DNA of 37,756 nucleotides from positions 1 to 37,756 of the forward strand of contig CAZBBB010000025.1 of assembly GCA_964490005.1 (NCBI GenBank). The letters are read 5' to 3'. The DNA is from CAZBBB01 sp964490005 (GTDB lineage: Bacteria > Planctomycetota > B15-G4). Made by a program: the position numbers and the translations under genes. Positions 16,917 to 24,463 of this stretch are shown in pieces (the stretch's first letter is position 1; the number at the start of each line of letters is the position of its first letter). A model generated the notes under the pieces. The model made no database searches. It was given only the letters and a program-made list of their open reading frames with translations, and was not told where the DNA came from.

Positions 16917-17495
16917 ATGCCGCGTCCGTCCTTCCGCCCCTCGCCCGGCCCGCTCCTCGCGCTCGCGCTCACCGTCCTGCCGGGTTGCGTCTCCCCTGCC
17001 GGCGACACGCCCGAGGCGATGCGCGCGTCGGCGCGCGCGATGCGCGAGCGCGTGCTCGCCGAAGCGCGGGCCGAGTACCCCGGCCTGCAGGCCGATCTCG
17101 AGCGCGCGCCGGCCTGGGCCGTCATCGACACGGGCATCTTCAAGACGATCATCGGTCACGCGAGCGGCTACGGCATCGTCCACGACCGGCGCAGCGGCCA
17201 GGAGACCTACGTGAGCCAGAGCATCTGGGCCTTCGGGCCGCTGCTCGAGTTCGGCCACTCGAGTTCCGTGCTCGTGTTCCACGACCCGACGCTGCTCGAC
17301 GAGCTGCTCGCGGGCGACACCAAGTTCGGCGCCGATGCCGACGTGGCCTTCAAGTTCGGGAGCTTCGGCGGCGACGCGGCGGCCGTCGCGCTCTCGAACC
17401 GACTCTCGGTCTATCGGCTGTTCCAGACCGGCGTGGGCCTCAACGCCACGCTGCTGTGGATCTCGATCGAACCCGACCCCGACCTGGGCTCCTGA
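16917..17495 (+). CDS. SYLF/YSC84-like lipoprotein
   Basis: A 192-residue lipoprotein: signal GPLLALALTVLPGC with lipobox LPGC. Residues 40-192 resemble the SYLF (YSC84) lipid-binding domain: AWAVIDTGIFKTIIGHASGYG, GQETYVSQSIWAFGPLLEFGHSSSVLVFHD, and KFGADADVAFKFGSFGGDAAA. The match is by pattern only. In bacteria such proteins sit in the outer membrane or periplasm and their role is poorly known. GGAG at 16905-16908 sits 8 bases before the ATG at 16917. The stop codon overlaps the GAGGAG ribosome site of the following hydrolase gene, so both are probably one operon. An alternative start at 16866 would place 17 extra residues before the signal peptide and is unlikely. Confidence 0.6.
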   Translation: MPRPSFRPSPGPLLALALTVLPGCVSPAGDTPEAMRASARAMRERVLAEARAEYPGLQADLERAPAWAVIDTGIFKTIIGHASGYGIVHDRRSGQETYVSQSIWAFGPLLEFGHSSSVLVFHDPTLLDELLAGDTKFGADADVAFKFGSFGGDAAAVALSNRLSVYRLFQTGVGLNATLLWISIEPDPDLGS

Positions 17496-17507
17496 GGAGC
17501 GCGCGCG

Positions 17508-19349
17508 GTGCCGGCCCCGATCACGCGCCTCGTCCTGGTCTGCGCGCTCCTGCTCGCGCTGCCCGCCTGCGGCTTCTTCGCGCCCACGGTGGCCGTGCGG
17601 CGCGTCGGGCCCGACGCCGTCTTCGACTCGCTGAACGGCAACGCGCTCAACAGCGGGCACCTGAGCAGCGCCACGCGCGAGGTCCTGCAGGACTACTCGC
17701 TGGACGAGCTGGCCGACGAGGACCCGCTCGAGGCCGTGCGGCGCATGCACGCGGTCGCGCTCGTCGAGCCGACGCGGCACAACCTGTTCACGCTGGCCGA
17801 GCTGGCCTATCACGCCGGCCGCGAGAACGGCGACCTCGACGCCTTTCTGGCCTCGGCGGTCTACGCCTGGCTGTACCTGCACGGCGAGGAGAGCGGGGCG
17901 CCGCCCAGCCCCTACGAGCGGCGCTTCCGCTGGGCCTGCGACATCTACAACGTCGGGCTGCAGCGCGCCTTCCCGCAGGTCGACGGCGAGTACCCGCCCT
18001 TCCGCGACATGGTGCGCGCGCTGCCCGTCGGGCGCCTGCACGTCGTGCTCGACGACTCGATGACGCCCTGGGATGCCGGCGAGTACCGCGGCTACATCGC
18101 GGGCGACGACTTCCTCATCCGCGGGCTGAGCCTGCGGCTGCGCGACCCGGGTCTCGGCGTCCCGCTCGTGGGCGTGCAGCACGACGGCCGCCCGGGGCCC
18201 GCGCCCGCGACCGCCTTCCTGCGCGTGCACGGCGGTCTGGCGCAGATGCAGGAGGGCCTGGACGCCACGGTCGAGCTGCATTCGGGCTACGAGGCCGAGT
18301 CGGTGCAGGTGGGTGCGCACACGGTGCCCATCGAGTCCGACCTGTCGATCATGCTGGCGGCGAACCTCAACGAGTCGCCGCTGTGGAAGTTCAGCCTGGC
18401 CGGGCTGCTCGAGGGCAATCGCGCCGTCGACGAGAACCGGCTGATCATGTTCGCCCCGCCGCGGCGCGGGCGCATCCCGGTCGTGTTCGTGCACGGCACG
18501 GCCTCCAACCCGGCCTACTGGGCCGAGATGTTCAACGCGCAGCTCGGCGATCCCGAACTGCGCTCGAACATGCAGTTCTGGTTCTTCCAGTACGCGAGCG
18601 GCAACCCGATCCTGTATTCGGCGATGACGCTGCGGCGCTCGCTGCGCGCCGCGCTCGACGAGCTCGACCCGGACGGCACCGACGAGGCGCTGCGCCACGT
18701 GATCCTCGTCGGGCACAGCCAGGGCGGCCTGCTCGTGCGGCTGCTCACGTCGGACGGCTCGATCCGCTGGCTCGAGCAGGCACTCGGCAAGCCGGTCGCG
18801 TCGCTCGGCCTGCCGCCCGAGCAGGAGGCGCTGCTGCGCGAGGCCCTGGAGTACCGCGCCTTCCCCGAGGTCACGCGCGCCGTCTATCTGGCGACGCCGC
18901 ACCGGGGCAGCTTCCGCGCCGCGGCCTGGTACAGCCGCATGATCGCCAAGTTCATCGCGCTGCCGCTGGCGATCAGCGACACGCTCACCGACGTGTTCGA
19001 CAAGAGCGCGCCGGACCTGCCCGCGATGCTGGGCCACCGCATCCCGACGGCGCTCGACAACATGGACCCGTCCAGCCCGCTCATGCAGCGGCTCGCCGTG
19101 ACCCCGACCTCGCCGGCCGTCACGTCGCACTCCATCGTCTGCATCGGGGACGCCGATCCGGACGACGCCGACGAGCTGCTCGACGCCGACGACGGCGTCG
19201 TGAAGTACGTCAGCGCGCACATCGAGCCGGTCGCGTCGGAGCTGCTCGTGGCGAGCCCGCACTCCTGCCAGGACCACCCCGACGTCGTGCTCGAGGTGCG
19301 GCGCATCCTGCGCGAGCACCTGCGGGACTGGCGCGCCCGGGCGCGCTGA
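17508..19349 (+). CDS. Alpha/beta-hydrolase lipoprotein
   Basis: A 613-residue lipoprotein starting with GTG at 17508; GAGGAG at 17494-17499 lies 8 bases upstream. The signal ITRLVLVCALLLALPACG ends in lipobox LPAC. Residues 1-320 have no family I recognise. From residue 325 there is an alpha/beta hydrolase fold: IPVVFVHGTASNPAYW (oxyanion region), HVILVGHSQGGLLVR with the Ser nucleophile in GHSQG, YLATPHRGSFRAAAWYS, and a C-terminal SPHSCQDHP whose His is a good catalytic candidate. These motifs suggest a lipase/esterase-like enzyme at the cell envelope; the substrate is unknown. It pairs with the SYLF-like lipoprotein upstream, so the two may act on membrane lipids together. Confidence 0.85.
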   Translation: MPAPITRLVLVCALLLALPACGFFAPTVAVRRVGPDAVFDSLNGNALNSGHLSSATREVLQDYSLDELADEDPLEAVRRMHAVALVEPTRHNLFTLAELAYHAGRENGDLDAFLASAVYAWLYLHGEESGAPPSPYERRFRWACDIYNVGLQRAFPQVDGEYPPFRDMVRALPVGRLHVVLDDSMTPWDAGEYRGYIAGDDFLIRGLSLRLRDPGLGVPLVGVQHDGRPGPAPATAFLRVHGGLAQMQEGLDATVELHSGYEAESVQVGAHTVPIESDLSIMLAANLNESPLWKFSLAGLLEGNRAVDENRLIMFAPPRRGRIPVVFVHGTASNPAYWAEMFNAQLGDPELRSNMQFWFFQYASGNPILYSAMTLRRSLRAALDELDPDGTDEALRHVILVGHSQGGLLVRLLTSDGSIRWLEQALGKPVASLGLPPEQEALLREALEYRAFPEVTRAVYLATPHRGSFRAAAWYSRMIAKFIALPLAISDTLTDVFDKSAPDLPAMLGHRIPTALDNMDPSSPLMQRLAVTPTSPAVTSHSIVCIGDADPDDADELLDADDGVVKYVSAHIEPVASELLVASPHSCQDHPDVVLEVRRILREHLRDWRARAR

Positions 19350-19368
19350 GGGCCCGGCCTCAGCGCGC
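19341..19368. terminator. Hairpin spanning both stop codons of convergent genes
   Basis: A perfect 11-bp inverted repeat, 19341-19351 and 19358-19368, with a 6-base loop. It contains the stop of the hydrolase gene (19347-19349) in one arm and the stop of the opposite gene (19360-19362) in the other. There is no T-tract, so it may act as a bidirectional transcription barrier or simply protect 3' ends; the exact mechanism is unproven. Confidence 0.5.
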
Positions 19369-19959
19369 GGCGTCGCCCGGCGGCGGGTCCTGGCCCCGCC
19401 AGTTGCACAGGGCGCCGGCGTCGCCGACGAGGCGGTCGATCTCGGCCTCGTTCTCGCCGTAGACGCCGCGCGCGCGGCCGTGGCGGTCGAGCAGCAGGTG
19501 CGTGGCGCTCGGGCTGCCGGCGGCCCGGCGCAGGCGCTCGAACTCGCGCAGGCTCTCGTCCAGCAGGAAGATCTGGCCGGGCTTGCGTGCCACGCGCGCG
19601 TCGAGCAGCGCGGTGAGTTCGGCGGCCGGGGCGCCGTGCGCGAGCACGCAGAAACCCATGGCCTGGTTCACGCCGCGCAGCCGCCGCCGCAGGCGGAACA
19701 GCGCGTCGAAGGTCGCCTCGCGCTCGGGGGCGTTCAGCAGCGGCAGGTCGGTGAGCACGACGACCCGCCCGCGCAATTCGGAGAGCGCGCGGCTGGCGCC
19801 GTGCTCGTCGGGCAGCGACAGGTCGAGGGGCGGGCCGTCGAGACCCGGCAGCGGCGGCGGCAGTTCGGCCTGCAGGGCCTTGATCAGCGGCAGCGCGAAG
19901 AGCGCGGCGATCAGCAGCGCCCAGAAGGCCGGATGCGCCCAGCGCCCCGACGGGCGCAC
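19360..19959 (-). CDS. Membrane-anchored SCO/thioredoxin-like protein lacking the metal cysteines
   Basis: A 199-residue protein starting with GTG at 19959. One N-terminal membrane anchor (about 9-28, HPAFWALLIAALFALPLIKAL) is followed by a thioredoxin-fold region: PLDLSLPDEHGASRALSELRG, VVVLTDLPLL, FCVLAHGAP and ATHLLLDRHGRARGVYG. The order and position last in the cytochrome oxidase operon fit SCO1/SenC proteins, which deliver copper to the CuA site of subunit II. The CxxxC that SCO proteins carry after the first strand is absent (TDLPLLNAP stands there), and only isolated cysteines remain. It is therefore a degenerate or non-copper-binding member. Four bases separate it from the small gene upstream. 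Confidence 0.7.
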   Translation of the reverse strand: MRPSGRWAHPAFWALLIAALFALPLIKALQAELPPPLPGLDGPPLDLSLPDEHGASRALSELRGRVVVLTDLPLLNAPEREATFDALFRLRRRLRGVNQAMGFCVLAHGAPAAELTALLDARVARKPGQIFLLDESLREFERLRRAAGSPSATHLLLDRHGRARGVYGENEAEIDRLVGDAGALCNWRGQDPPPGDAAR

Positions 19960-19963
19960 GGCC

Positions 19964-20200
19964 TCAGCGGGCCTCGGCTTCGGCGCGCAGCAGGCGCCGC
20001 ACCCACACGACCACGCCGCTGACGATCAGGTAGGGCACCACGAGGAAGGCGGCGATGTAGACCAGCGTGCGCCCGTCGAGCGAGAGGCCGCAGGACGGGC
20101 AGGCGGCCGCGACGGGCGCCAGGCCCGCCAGCGCGCCGGCCAGCGCCGCGGCGCGCGGCAGGGCGTCGAGCGCGAGGCCTGCGACGCGCCCCGCGGCCAT
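19964..20200 (-). CDS. Small membrane protein with CPSC motif, in cytochrome oxidase operon
   Basis: A 78-residue protein. A hydrophobic N-terminal segment is followed by ACPSCG (Cys34, Cys37) and then a second hydrophobic helix, TLVYIAAFLVVPYLIVSGVVVWV, with a basic tail. The ATG at 20200 overlaps the ctaF stop as ATGA, and the SCO-like gene starts 4 bases after its stop, so it is an integral part of the operon. I do not recognise a named family. The cysteine pair close to a membrane on the likely outer side suggests thiol or copper chemistry in oxidase assembly, but this is inference. A longer frame upstream (to 20392) overlaps ctaF and is not expected to be used. Confidence 0.7.
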   Translation of the reverse strand: MAAGRVAGLALDALPRAAALAGALAGLAPVAAACPSCGLSLDGRTLVYIAAFLVVPYLIVSGVVVWVRRLLRAEAEAR

Positions 20201-20541
20201 CAGCGCACGTGCCCGCGGAAGACCTGCTCGCACATCAGGATGATCGCGGCGAGGCCCATGTAGGCCGGCATGAGCGCGATCCACTTGACCCACGTCTTCT
20301 CCCACTTCAGGTGCATGAAGTACATCGCGACCAGCAGGGCCTTGCCGACGGCGAGCAGCACGAGCAGCAGCATCTTGGTCGTGCGGTTCCACTCGGCGTC
20401 GTAGACCTCCGGCACGAAGACCTCGATCACGGTCAGGAAGCCGAGCGTGAGGAAGATCGTGACGAAGGTGCCGCGGGTGGGGTGCTCGCCGTGAGCGGCG
20501 TCGTGGCCCCGGCCGTGCGGAGAAGCGTGCGGTGCGGACAT
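20200..20541 (-). CDS. ctaF: Cytochrome c oxidase subunit IV
   Basis: A 113-residue membrane protein of the prokaryotic COX4 family. Three hydrophobic helices are visible: TFVTIFLTLGFLTVIEVFV, MLLLVLLAVGKALLVAMYFMHL and IALMPAYMGLAAIILMC. The YFMHLKWE segment is characteristic of the family. The N-terminus is histidine-rich (HASPHGRGHDAAHGEH). It is an accessory subunit of the aa3-type oxidase, encoded 10 bases after ctaE. Confidence 0.88.
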   Translation of the reverse strand: MSAPHASPHGRGHDAAHGEHPTRGTFVTIFLTLGFLTVIEVFVPEVYDAEWNRTTKMLLLVLLAVGKALLVAMYFMHLKWEKTWVKWIALMPAYMGLAAIILMCEQVFRGHVR

Positions 20542-20551
20542 CGGGTGCGCC

Positions 20552-21205
20552 TCAGAGCAGGTAGATGAAGGTGAAGACCAGGATCCAGACCAGGTCGACG
20601 AAGTGCCAGAACAGGCCCACGAGTTCGACGGGGCTCGAACTGATGCCGCCCTGCGTGTACTTGCCCTTGAGCGTGCCGACCAGGATGCAGATCAGGTAGA
20701 TCACGCCCGAGAGCACGTGCAGGCCGTGGAAGCCCGTCACCACGTAGAAGGTCGAGCCGAACAGGTCGTTGACGTCGGTGACGACGCCCGGCGTGAACTC
20801 GAAGCTGCTGTTCGCCAGCCCGATGCCGGCGTGCACGAGGTGGCTGTACTCCCAGTACTGGATGCCGAGGAAGCCGACGCCCCCGAGGATCGTGAGCAGC
20901 AGCCAGCGCACGGTCGCGGCCTTGTTCGACTTCTGCGCCGAGTCGACGGCGAGCACCATCGTCAGCGACGAGCAGATGAGCAGGAAGGTCGCGAAGGCCG
21001 TCAGGCCGATGCCGAGGATCTCGCTGGGTACCGGCCAGTCGGGCGAGAAGATCCGCATGAGCGCGTAGGCCAGCAGCAGGCCGCCGAAGGCCATGCCGTC
21101 CTGCGCGATGAAGATCCACATGCCGACCTTGCCGCCGGTGGCGCGGCCGAAGTGGCGGTCCTCGACGCGTTCGTCGAGGACCTCGAGAGCGGAAGTGCTT
21201 GCCAT
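20552..21205 (-). CDS. ctaE: Cytochrome c oxidase subunit III
   Basis: A 217-residue membrane protein. It has the conserved helices and motifs of subunit III: GMWIFIAQDGMAFGGLLLAY, LTAFATFLLICSSLTMVLAV, GFLGIQYWEY, FYVVTGFHGLHVLSGVIYL and VGLFWHFVDLVWILVFTFIYL. The start at 21205 is backed by GGAAAGG about 8 bases upstream; the frame is open beyond it but overlaps the neighbouring subunit III-like gene. Subunit III lacks redox centres and stabilises the catalytic core, mainly around proton uptake. It is one of two subunit III-like genes in the operon. Confidence 0.92.
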   Translation of the reverse strand: MASTSALEVLDERVEDRHFGRATGGKVGMWIFIAQDGMAFGGLLLAYALMRIFSPDWPVPSEILGIGLTAFATFLLICSSLTMVLAVDSAQKSNKAATVRWLLLTILGGVGFLGIQYWEYSHLVHAGIGLANSSFEFTPGVVTDVNDLFGSTFYVVTGFHGLHVLSGVIYLICILVGTLKGKYTQGGISSSPVELVGLFWHFVDLVWILVFTFIYLL

Positions 21206-21225
21206 CCGGGAAACCTTTCCGGGAA

Positions 21226-21819
21226 TCAGAAGACGAAGAAGCCGAGAAACATCACCAGCCAGATCGCGTCGACGAAGTGCCAGAACGTCGCGACGCTCGT
21301 CGCCGGCGAGATGCGCGCGGGTCCGATGCGGCCGGCACGGATGCCGAGGGCGACGAGCCCCAGCAGCACCAGCCCGACCGCGACGTGCGCCGCGTGGAAC
21401 CACGTGAGCAGGTAGAACAGGCCGGCGTAGAGGCCGCTGTCGGGCAGCGCGCCGGCCGCCCACAGGTCGCGCCAGAGCCAGGTCTGCAGCGCGGCGAAGA
21501 CCAGGCCCAGCGCGCACGTCGCCAGCCACCCGCCGAGCAGGCCGCGATCGCCGCGCGCGCCGCGCCGCACGGCGAGCCGCACCGTGAAGGAACTCGCCAG
21601 CAGCGCCAGCGTGGCCAGGCTCGCGAGCGGCAGCGAGGGCAGCACCGCGCCGACCGGCGGCCAGACCGGCTCGCGGTTGCGCAGGATCAGGAACGACAGG
21701 AACAGCGCCGCGAAGGCCATCGACCAGCTGCCGATGAACAGCGCCATGCCGAGGCCCGCGTCGGTGCGGGAGCGGGCGCTCTCGCGCGGCGTGTCGGCGG
21801 TCAGGCTCAGGCTGCTCAT
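21226..21819 (-). CDS. Second subunit III-like heme-copper oxidase protein
   Basis: A 197-residue membrane protein. It has the same helix plan as subunit III: LGMALFIGSWSMAFAALFLSF, PSLPLASLATLALLASSFTVRLAV, a middle pair, FYLLTWFHAAHVAVGLVLLGL and ATFWHFVDAIWLVMFLGFFVF. The FWHFVDAIWLVMF signature confirms the family. It is more diverged than the gene downstream and lacks the FHGLHV-type motif in its exact form. Two subunit III-like proteins in one operon may form a heterodimer-like accessory pair or one may be an assembly factor. It lies 20 bases from ctaE and 19 from ctaD. Confidence 0.87.
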   Translation of the reverse strand: MSSLSLTADTPRESARSRTDAGLGMALFIGSWSMAFAALFLSFLILRNREPVWPPVGAVLPSLPLASLATLALLASSFTVRLAVRRGARGDRGLLGGWLATCALGLVFAALQTWLWRDLWAAGALPDSGLYAGLFYLLTWFHAAHVAVGLVLLGLVALGIRAGRIGPARISPATSVATFWHFVDAIWLVMFLGFFVF

Positions 21820-21838
21820 CGGCGGGGGCGGCGCTCGC

Positions 21839-23590
21839 TCAGGCGTGTCCGTGCGCGCCGCCGGCGGCGCCCGCCGGCAGGGCCTTGGTCTGCGGCAGCC
21901 AGTCGGTGCCGGCGAAGGCCGGGTGGCTGTACTCGTGCGGCCCGCTCAGCACCACGGGGATCTTGTCGTAGTTATGGTGCGGCGGCGGCGAGGCGATCGT
22001 CCACTCGAGCGTGCCGACCTCCCACGGGTTGGCGGAGGCCTTGGCGCCGAACCAGCGGCTCTTCACGAAGTTCCAGGCGAAGATGAGCTGCGCCGCGCCG
22101 AGCACGAAGGCCGCGACGCTGGTGATCACGTTCAGGTGCTGCAGCGGCTGCAGGTAGGCGGCGTCGGTGTGGTCGTAGTAGCGGCGCGGCATGCCGCCCC
22201 AGCCGCTGATGAACATCACGCAGAACACCGTCGTGAGCGGGATGATCGTGGCCCAGAAGTGCAGCTTGCCGAGCTTCTCGCTCATCATCCGCCCGAACAT
22301 CTTGGGGAACCAGAAGTAGGTGCCCGCGAAGGCGCCGAACAGCGCCGAGGCCGCCATCGTCAGGTGGAAGTGCCCCACGACGAAGTAGGTGTCGTGCAGG
22401 AAGATGTCGGTGCTGATCGTGGCGAGGTAGATGCCCGTCAGGCCGCCGAGGCCGAAGACGAAGATCACGCCCAGCGAGAACAGCATCGGCGTCGTCAGGC
22501 GCAGGCTGCCCTTCCAGATCGTGTGCAGCCAGTTGAAGAACAGGATCTCGCCCGGCACCGAGATGATCATCGTGAGCAGCATGAAGCTCTCGCCGAGCAT
22601 GGCCGTCATGCCGGTCGTGAACATGTGGTGGCCGTACACGACCGCCGACAGGATCGTGACCGCCGCCATCGCGCCGACCGTGACCTTGTAGGCGAAGGCC
22701 GGCTTGCGCGCGAAGAACGAGAGCAGGTCGGAGATGATGCCCCAGGCCGGCAGGATCAGGATGTAGACCTCGGGGTGCCCGAAGATCCAGAACAGGTGCT
22801 GGTAGAGGATCGGGTCGCCCGCGCCGCCGGCCGTGATCGTGGCCGGCACGTAGAAGCTCGTGCCGAACACGCGGTCGAGCACCATGAGGATCATGGCCGA
22901 GCCGATCACCGGCAGGAACAGCACGTTCAGGATGGCCGTGAACATCAGGCCCCAGACCGTGAGCGGCAGGCGCATCCAACCCATGCCGGGCGCGCGCAGC
23001 CGGATGATCGTCGTGACGTAGTTGATGCCGCCCATGATCGAGCTCATGCCGATCAGGAACACGGCGACGGCCCACAGCGTCTCGCCCGCGCCCTGCGTGC
23101 CGACGGTCGACGAGAGCGTGGGGTAGGCCGTCCAGCCGCCCTCGGCCGCGCCCAGCGGCACGAACAGGCTGTAGAAACCCACGCCCGCGCCGAGGAACAG
23201 CGTCCAGAACGAGAGCATGTTCAGAGTCGGGAAGATCATGTCCCGCGCGCCGATCATGAGCGGGATGCAGAAGTTGCCGAAGGCGCCGATCAGCAGGGGC
23301 GTGAGCCCCAGGAAGATCATGATCGTGCCGTGCATCGTGAACATCGTGTTGTAGCTGTCGGGGGGCAGCACGCCGTCGCTGCTTGGCCACAGCCACGTGC
23401 CCACGAAGGGCACGGGCTCGCCGGGGTGCGCGAGCTGCCAGCGGATGATCATCGCCATGCCGCCGCCGATGAGCAGCCACACGAGGCCCAGCCACATGAA
23501 CTGGCGGGCGATGATCTTGTGGTCGAGCGTGAAGACCCACTTCTTCAGGAAGGTCTTGGGCTCGGGGTGGATGTGGTCGTCGCCGCTCAT
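21839..23590 (-). CDS. ctaD: Cytochrome c oxidase subunit I
   Basis: A 583-residue catalytic subunit. DHKIIARQFMWLG near the start, MHGTIMIFLGLTPLLIGAFGN (heme a ligand His in helix II), WIFGHPEVYILILPAWGIIS (CuB His and cross-linked Tyr), VVYGHHMFTTGM (two CuB histidines) and VVGHFHLTMAASALFGAFAG (His ligands of hemes a3 and a) are all present. It reduces oxygen to water and pumps protons across the membrane. Residues of the K- and D-channel cannot be judged fully here. The ATG at 23590 starts 7 bases after the ctaC stop (23598-23600). Confidence 0.95.
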   Translation of the reverse strand: MSGDDHIHPEPKTFLKKWVFTLDHKIIARQFMWLGLVWLLIGGGMAMIIRWQLAHPGEPVPFVGTWLWPSSDGVLPPDSYNTMFTMHGTIMIFLGLTPLLIGAFGNFCIPLMIGARDMIFPTLNMLSFWTLFLGAGVGFYSLFVPLGAAEGGWTAYPTLSSTVGTQGAGETLWAVAVFLIGMSSIMGGINYVTTIIRLRAPGMGWMRLPLTVWGLMFTAILNVLFLPVIGSAMILMVLDRVFGTSFYVPATITAGGAGDPILYQHLFWIFGHPEVYILILPAWGIISDLLSFFARKPAFAYKVTVGAMAAVTILSAVVYGHHMFTTGMTAMLGESFMLLTMIISVPGEILFFNWLHTIWKGSLRLTTPMLFSLGVIFVFGLGGLTGIYLATISTDIFLHDTYFVVGHFHLTMAASALFGAFAGTYFWFPKMFGRMMSEKLGKLHFWATIIPLTTVFCVMFISGWGGMPRRYYDHTDAAYLQPLQHLNVITSVAAFVLGAAQLIFAWNFVKSRWFGAKASANPWEVGTLEWTIASPPPHHNYDKIPVVLSGPHEYSHPAFAGTDWLPQTKALPAGAAGGAHGHA

Positions 23591-23597
23591 GGCCGGC

Positions 23598-24452
23598 CTA
23601 CTCCTTCCAGGTCCAGGCCCAGCGGGCCTCGGTGTCGTTCGGGTCGTGCGTGGCGAGCGCGATCGCGCTGGCCTCCCGCTCCCAGGCCGCGAAGCGCGCC
23701 GACGGGACGACCGTCAGCGTGCCGTGCATCTGGTAGTGCGCGAAGCCGCACAGCTCGGCGCACAGGATGTCGTAGTCGCCCGCGCTGCCCTCCTTGGCCT
23801 GGAACCAGGTGCGATTGATCGCGCCCGGGTTGGCGTCGCGCTTGATGCGCATGTCGGGCAGGAAGAAGGAGTGGATCACGTCCTTGCTGGCGAGTTCGAG
23901 CGAGACGGGCCGGTTCTCGGGGACGTGCAGGTGGTTGATCGTGACGATGTCGTCGGGCGTCCCGAACTCGCCGTCGACGCCCGGCGCGCGGAAGTTCCAC
24001 GACCACTGCTGGCCGAGCACCTGCACGCGGTAGACGTCCTCGCCCTCGGGGATCGCGTAGACCGCCTCGCGCAGGTCGTGCATCGCGATCCACAGCACCG
24101 AGGCGTCGAGCACCAGGAAGACCGTGACCGAGACGATCGCCGTGAAGCGCTTGTCGTGCAGGCTGGCGCCATGGTCGTAGCTGGCCTTGTGCCCGGGCCG
24201 CGCGCGGTGCTTGAGGACCGGCACGACGAGCATGACCAGCACGATCACGAAGCTGGCGCTGATGAGCGCCGTGATGATCCAGAACAGCTCGTCGACGCGG
24301 TGGCCTTCGGTGCTCATCACCGGCGTGGGGCCCCAGCGGTCGGCGACCTGCGCGTTCGCGAGCGGCGACAGCGCCAGCGCGAACAGCGCCGCGAGCGTGC
24401 CGAGCCGCGCGGCGCAGCGCGCCGGCCGGCGGGATGTGCGATTCGCGATCAC
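23598..24452 (-). CDS. ctaC: Cytochrome c oxidase subunit II
   Basis: A 284-residue protein. A signal-like segment (LGTLAALFALALSPLANAQ) is followed by two transmembrane helices (LFWIITALISASFVIVLVMLV and FTAIVSVTVFLVLDASVLWIA) and a periplasmic CuA domain. The latter contains QQWSWNF, HSFFLPDMRIK and ILCAELCGFAHYQMHGTLTVV, which hold the CuA ligands His, Cys, Glu, Cys, His and Met. No cytochrome c domain is fused at the C-terminus, so electrons probably come from the separate diheme cytochrome c. The start is GTG at 24452, with GAGAGGG about 8 bases upstream and 11 bases after the cytochrome gene stop. Confidence 0.94.
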   Translation of the reverse strand: MIANRTSRRPARCAARLGTLAALFALALSPLANAQVADRWGPTPVMSTEGHRVDELFWIITALISASFVIVLVMLVVPVLKHRARPGHKASYDHGASLHDKRFTAIVSVTVFLVLDASVLWIAMHDLREAVYAIPEGEDVYRVQVLGQQWSWNFRAPGVDGEFGTPDDIVTINHLHVPENRPVSLELASKDVIHSFFLPDMRIKRDANPGAINRTWFQAKEGSAGDYDILCAELCGFAHYQMHGTLTVVPSARFAAWEREASAIALATHDPNDTEARWAWTWKE

Positions 24453-24463
24453 GTGCAACCCTC

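Noticed and set aside
16167..19319. A minus-strand frame of 1050 codons opposite the secreted and lipoprotein genes
   Set aside because: No motif or credible start; the opposite genes have signal peptides and ribosome sites.
21584..23818. A plus-strand frame of 744 codons opposite ctaD, rich in Glu/His/Arg
   Set aside because: It is the reverse-frame shadow of hydrophobic ctaD codons.
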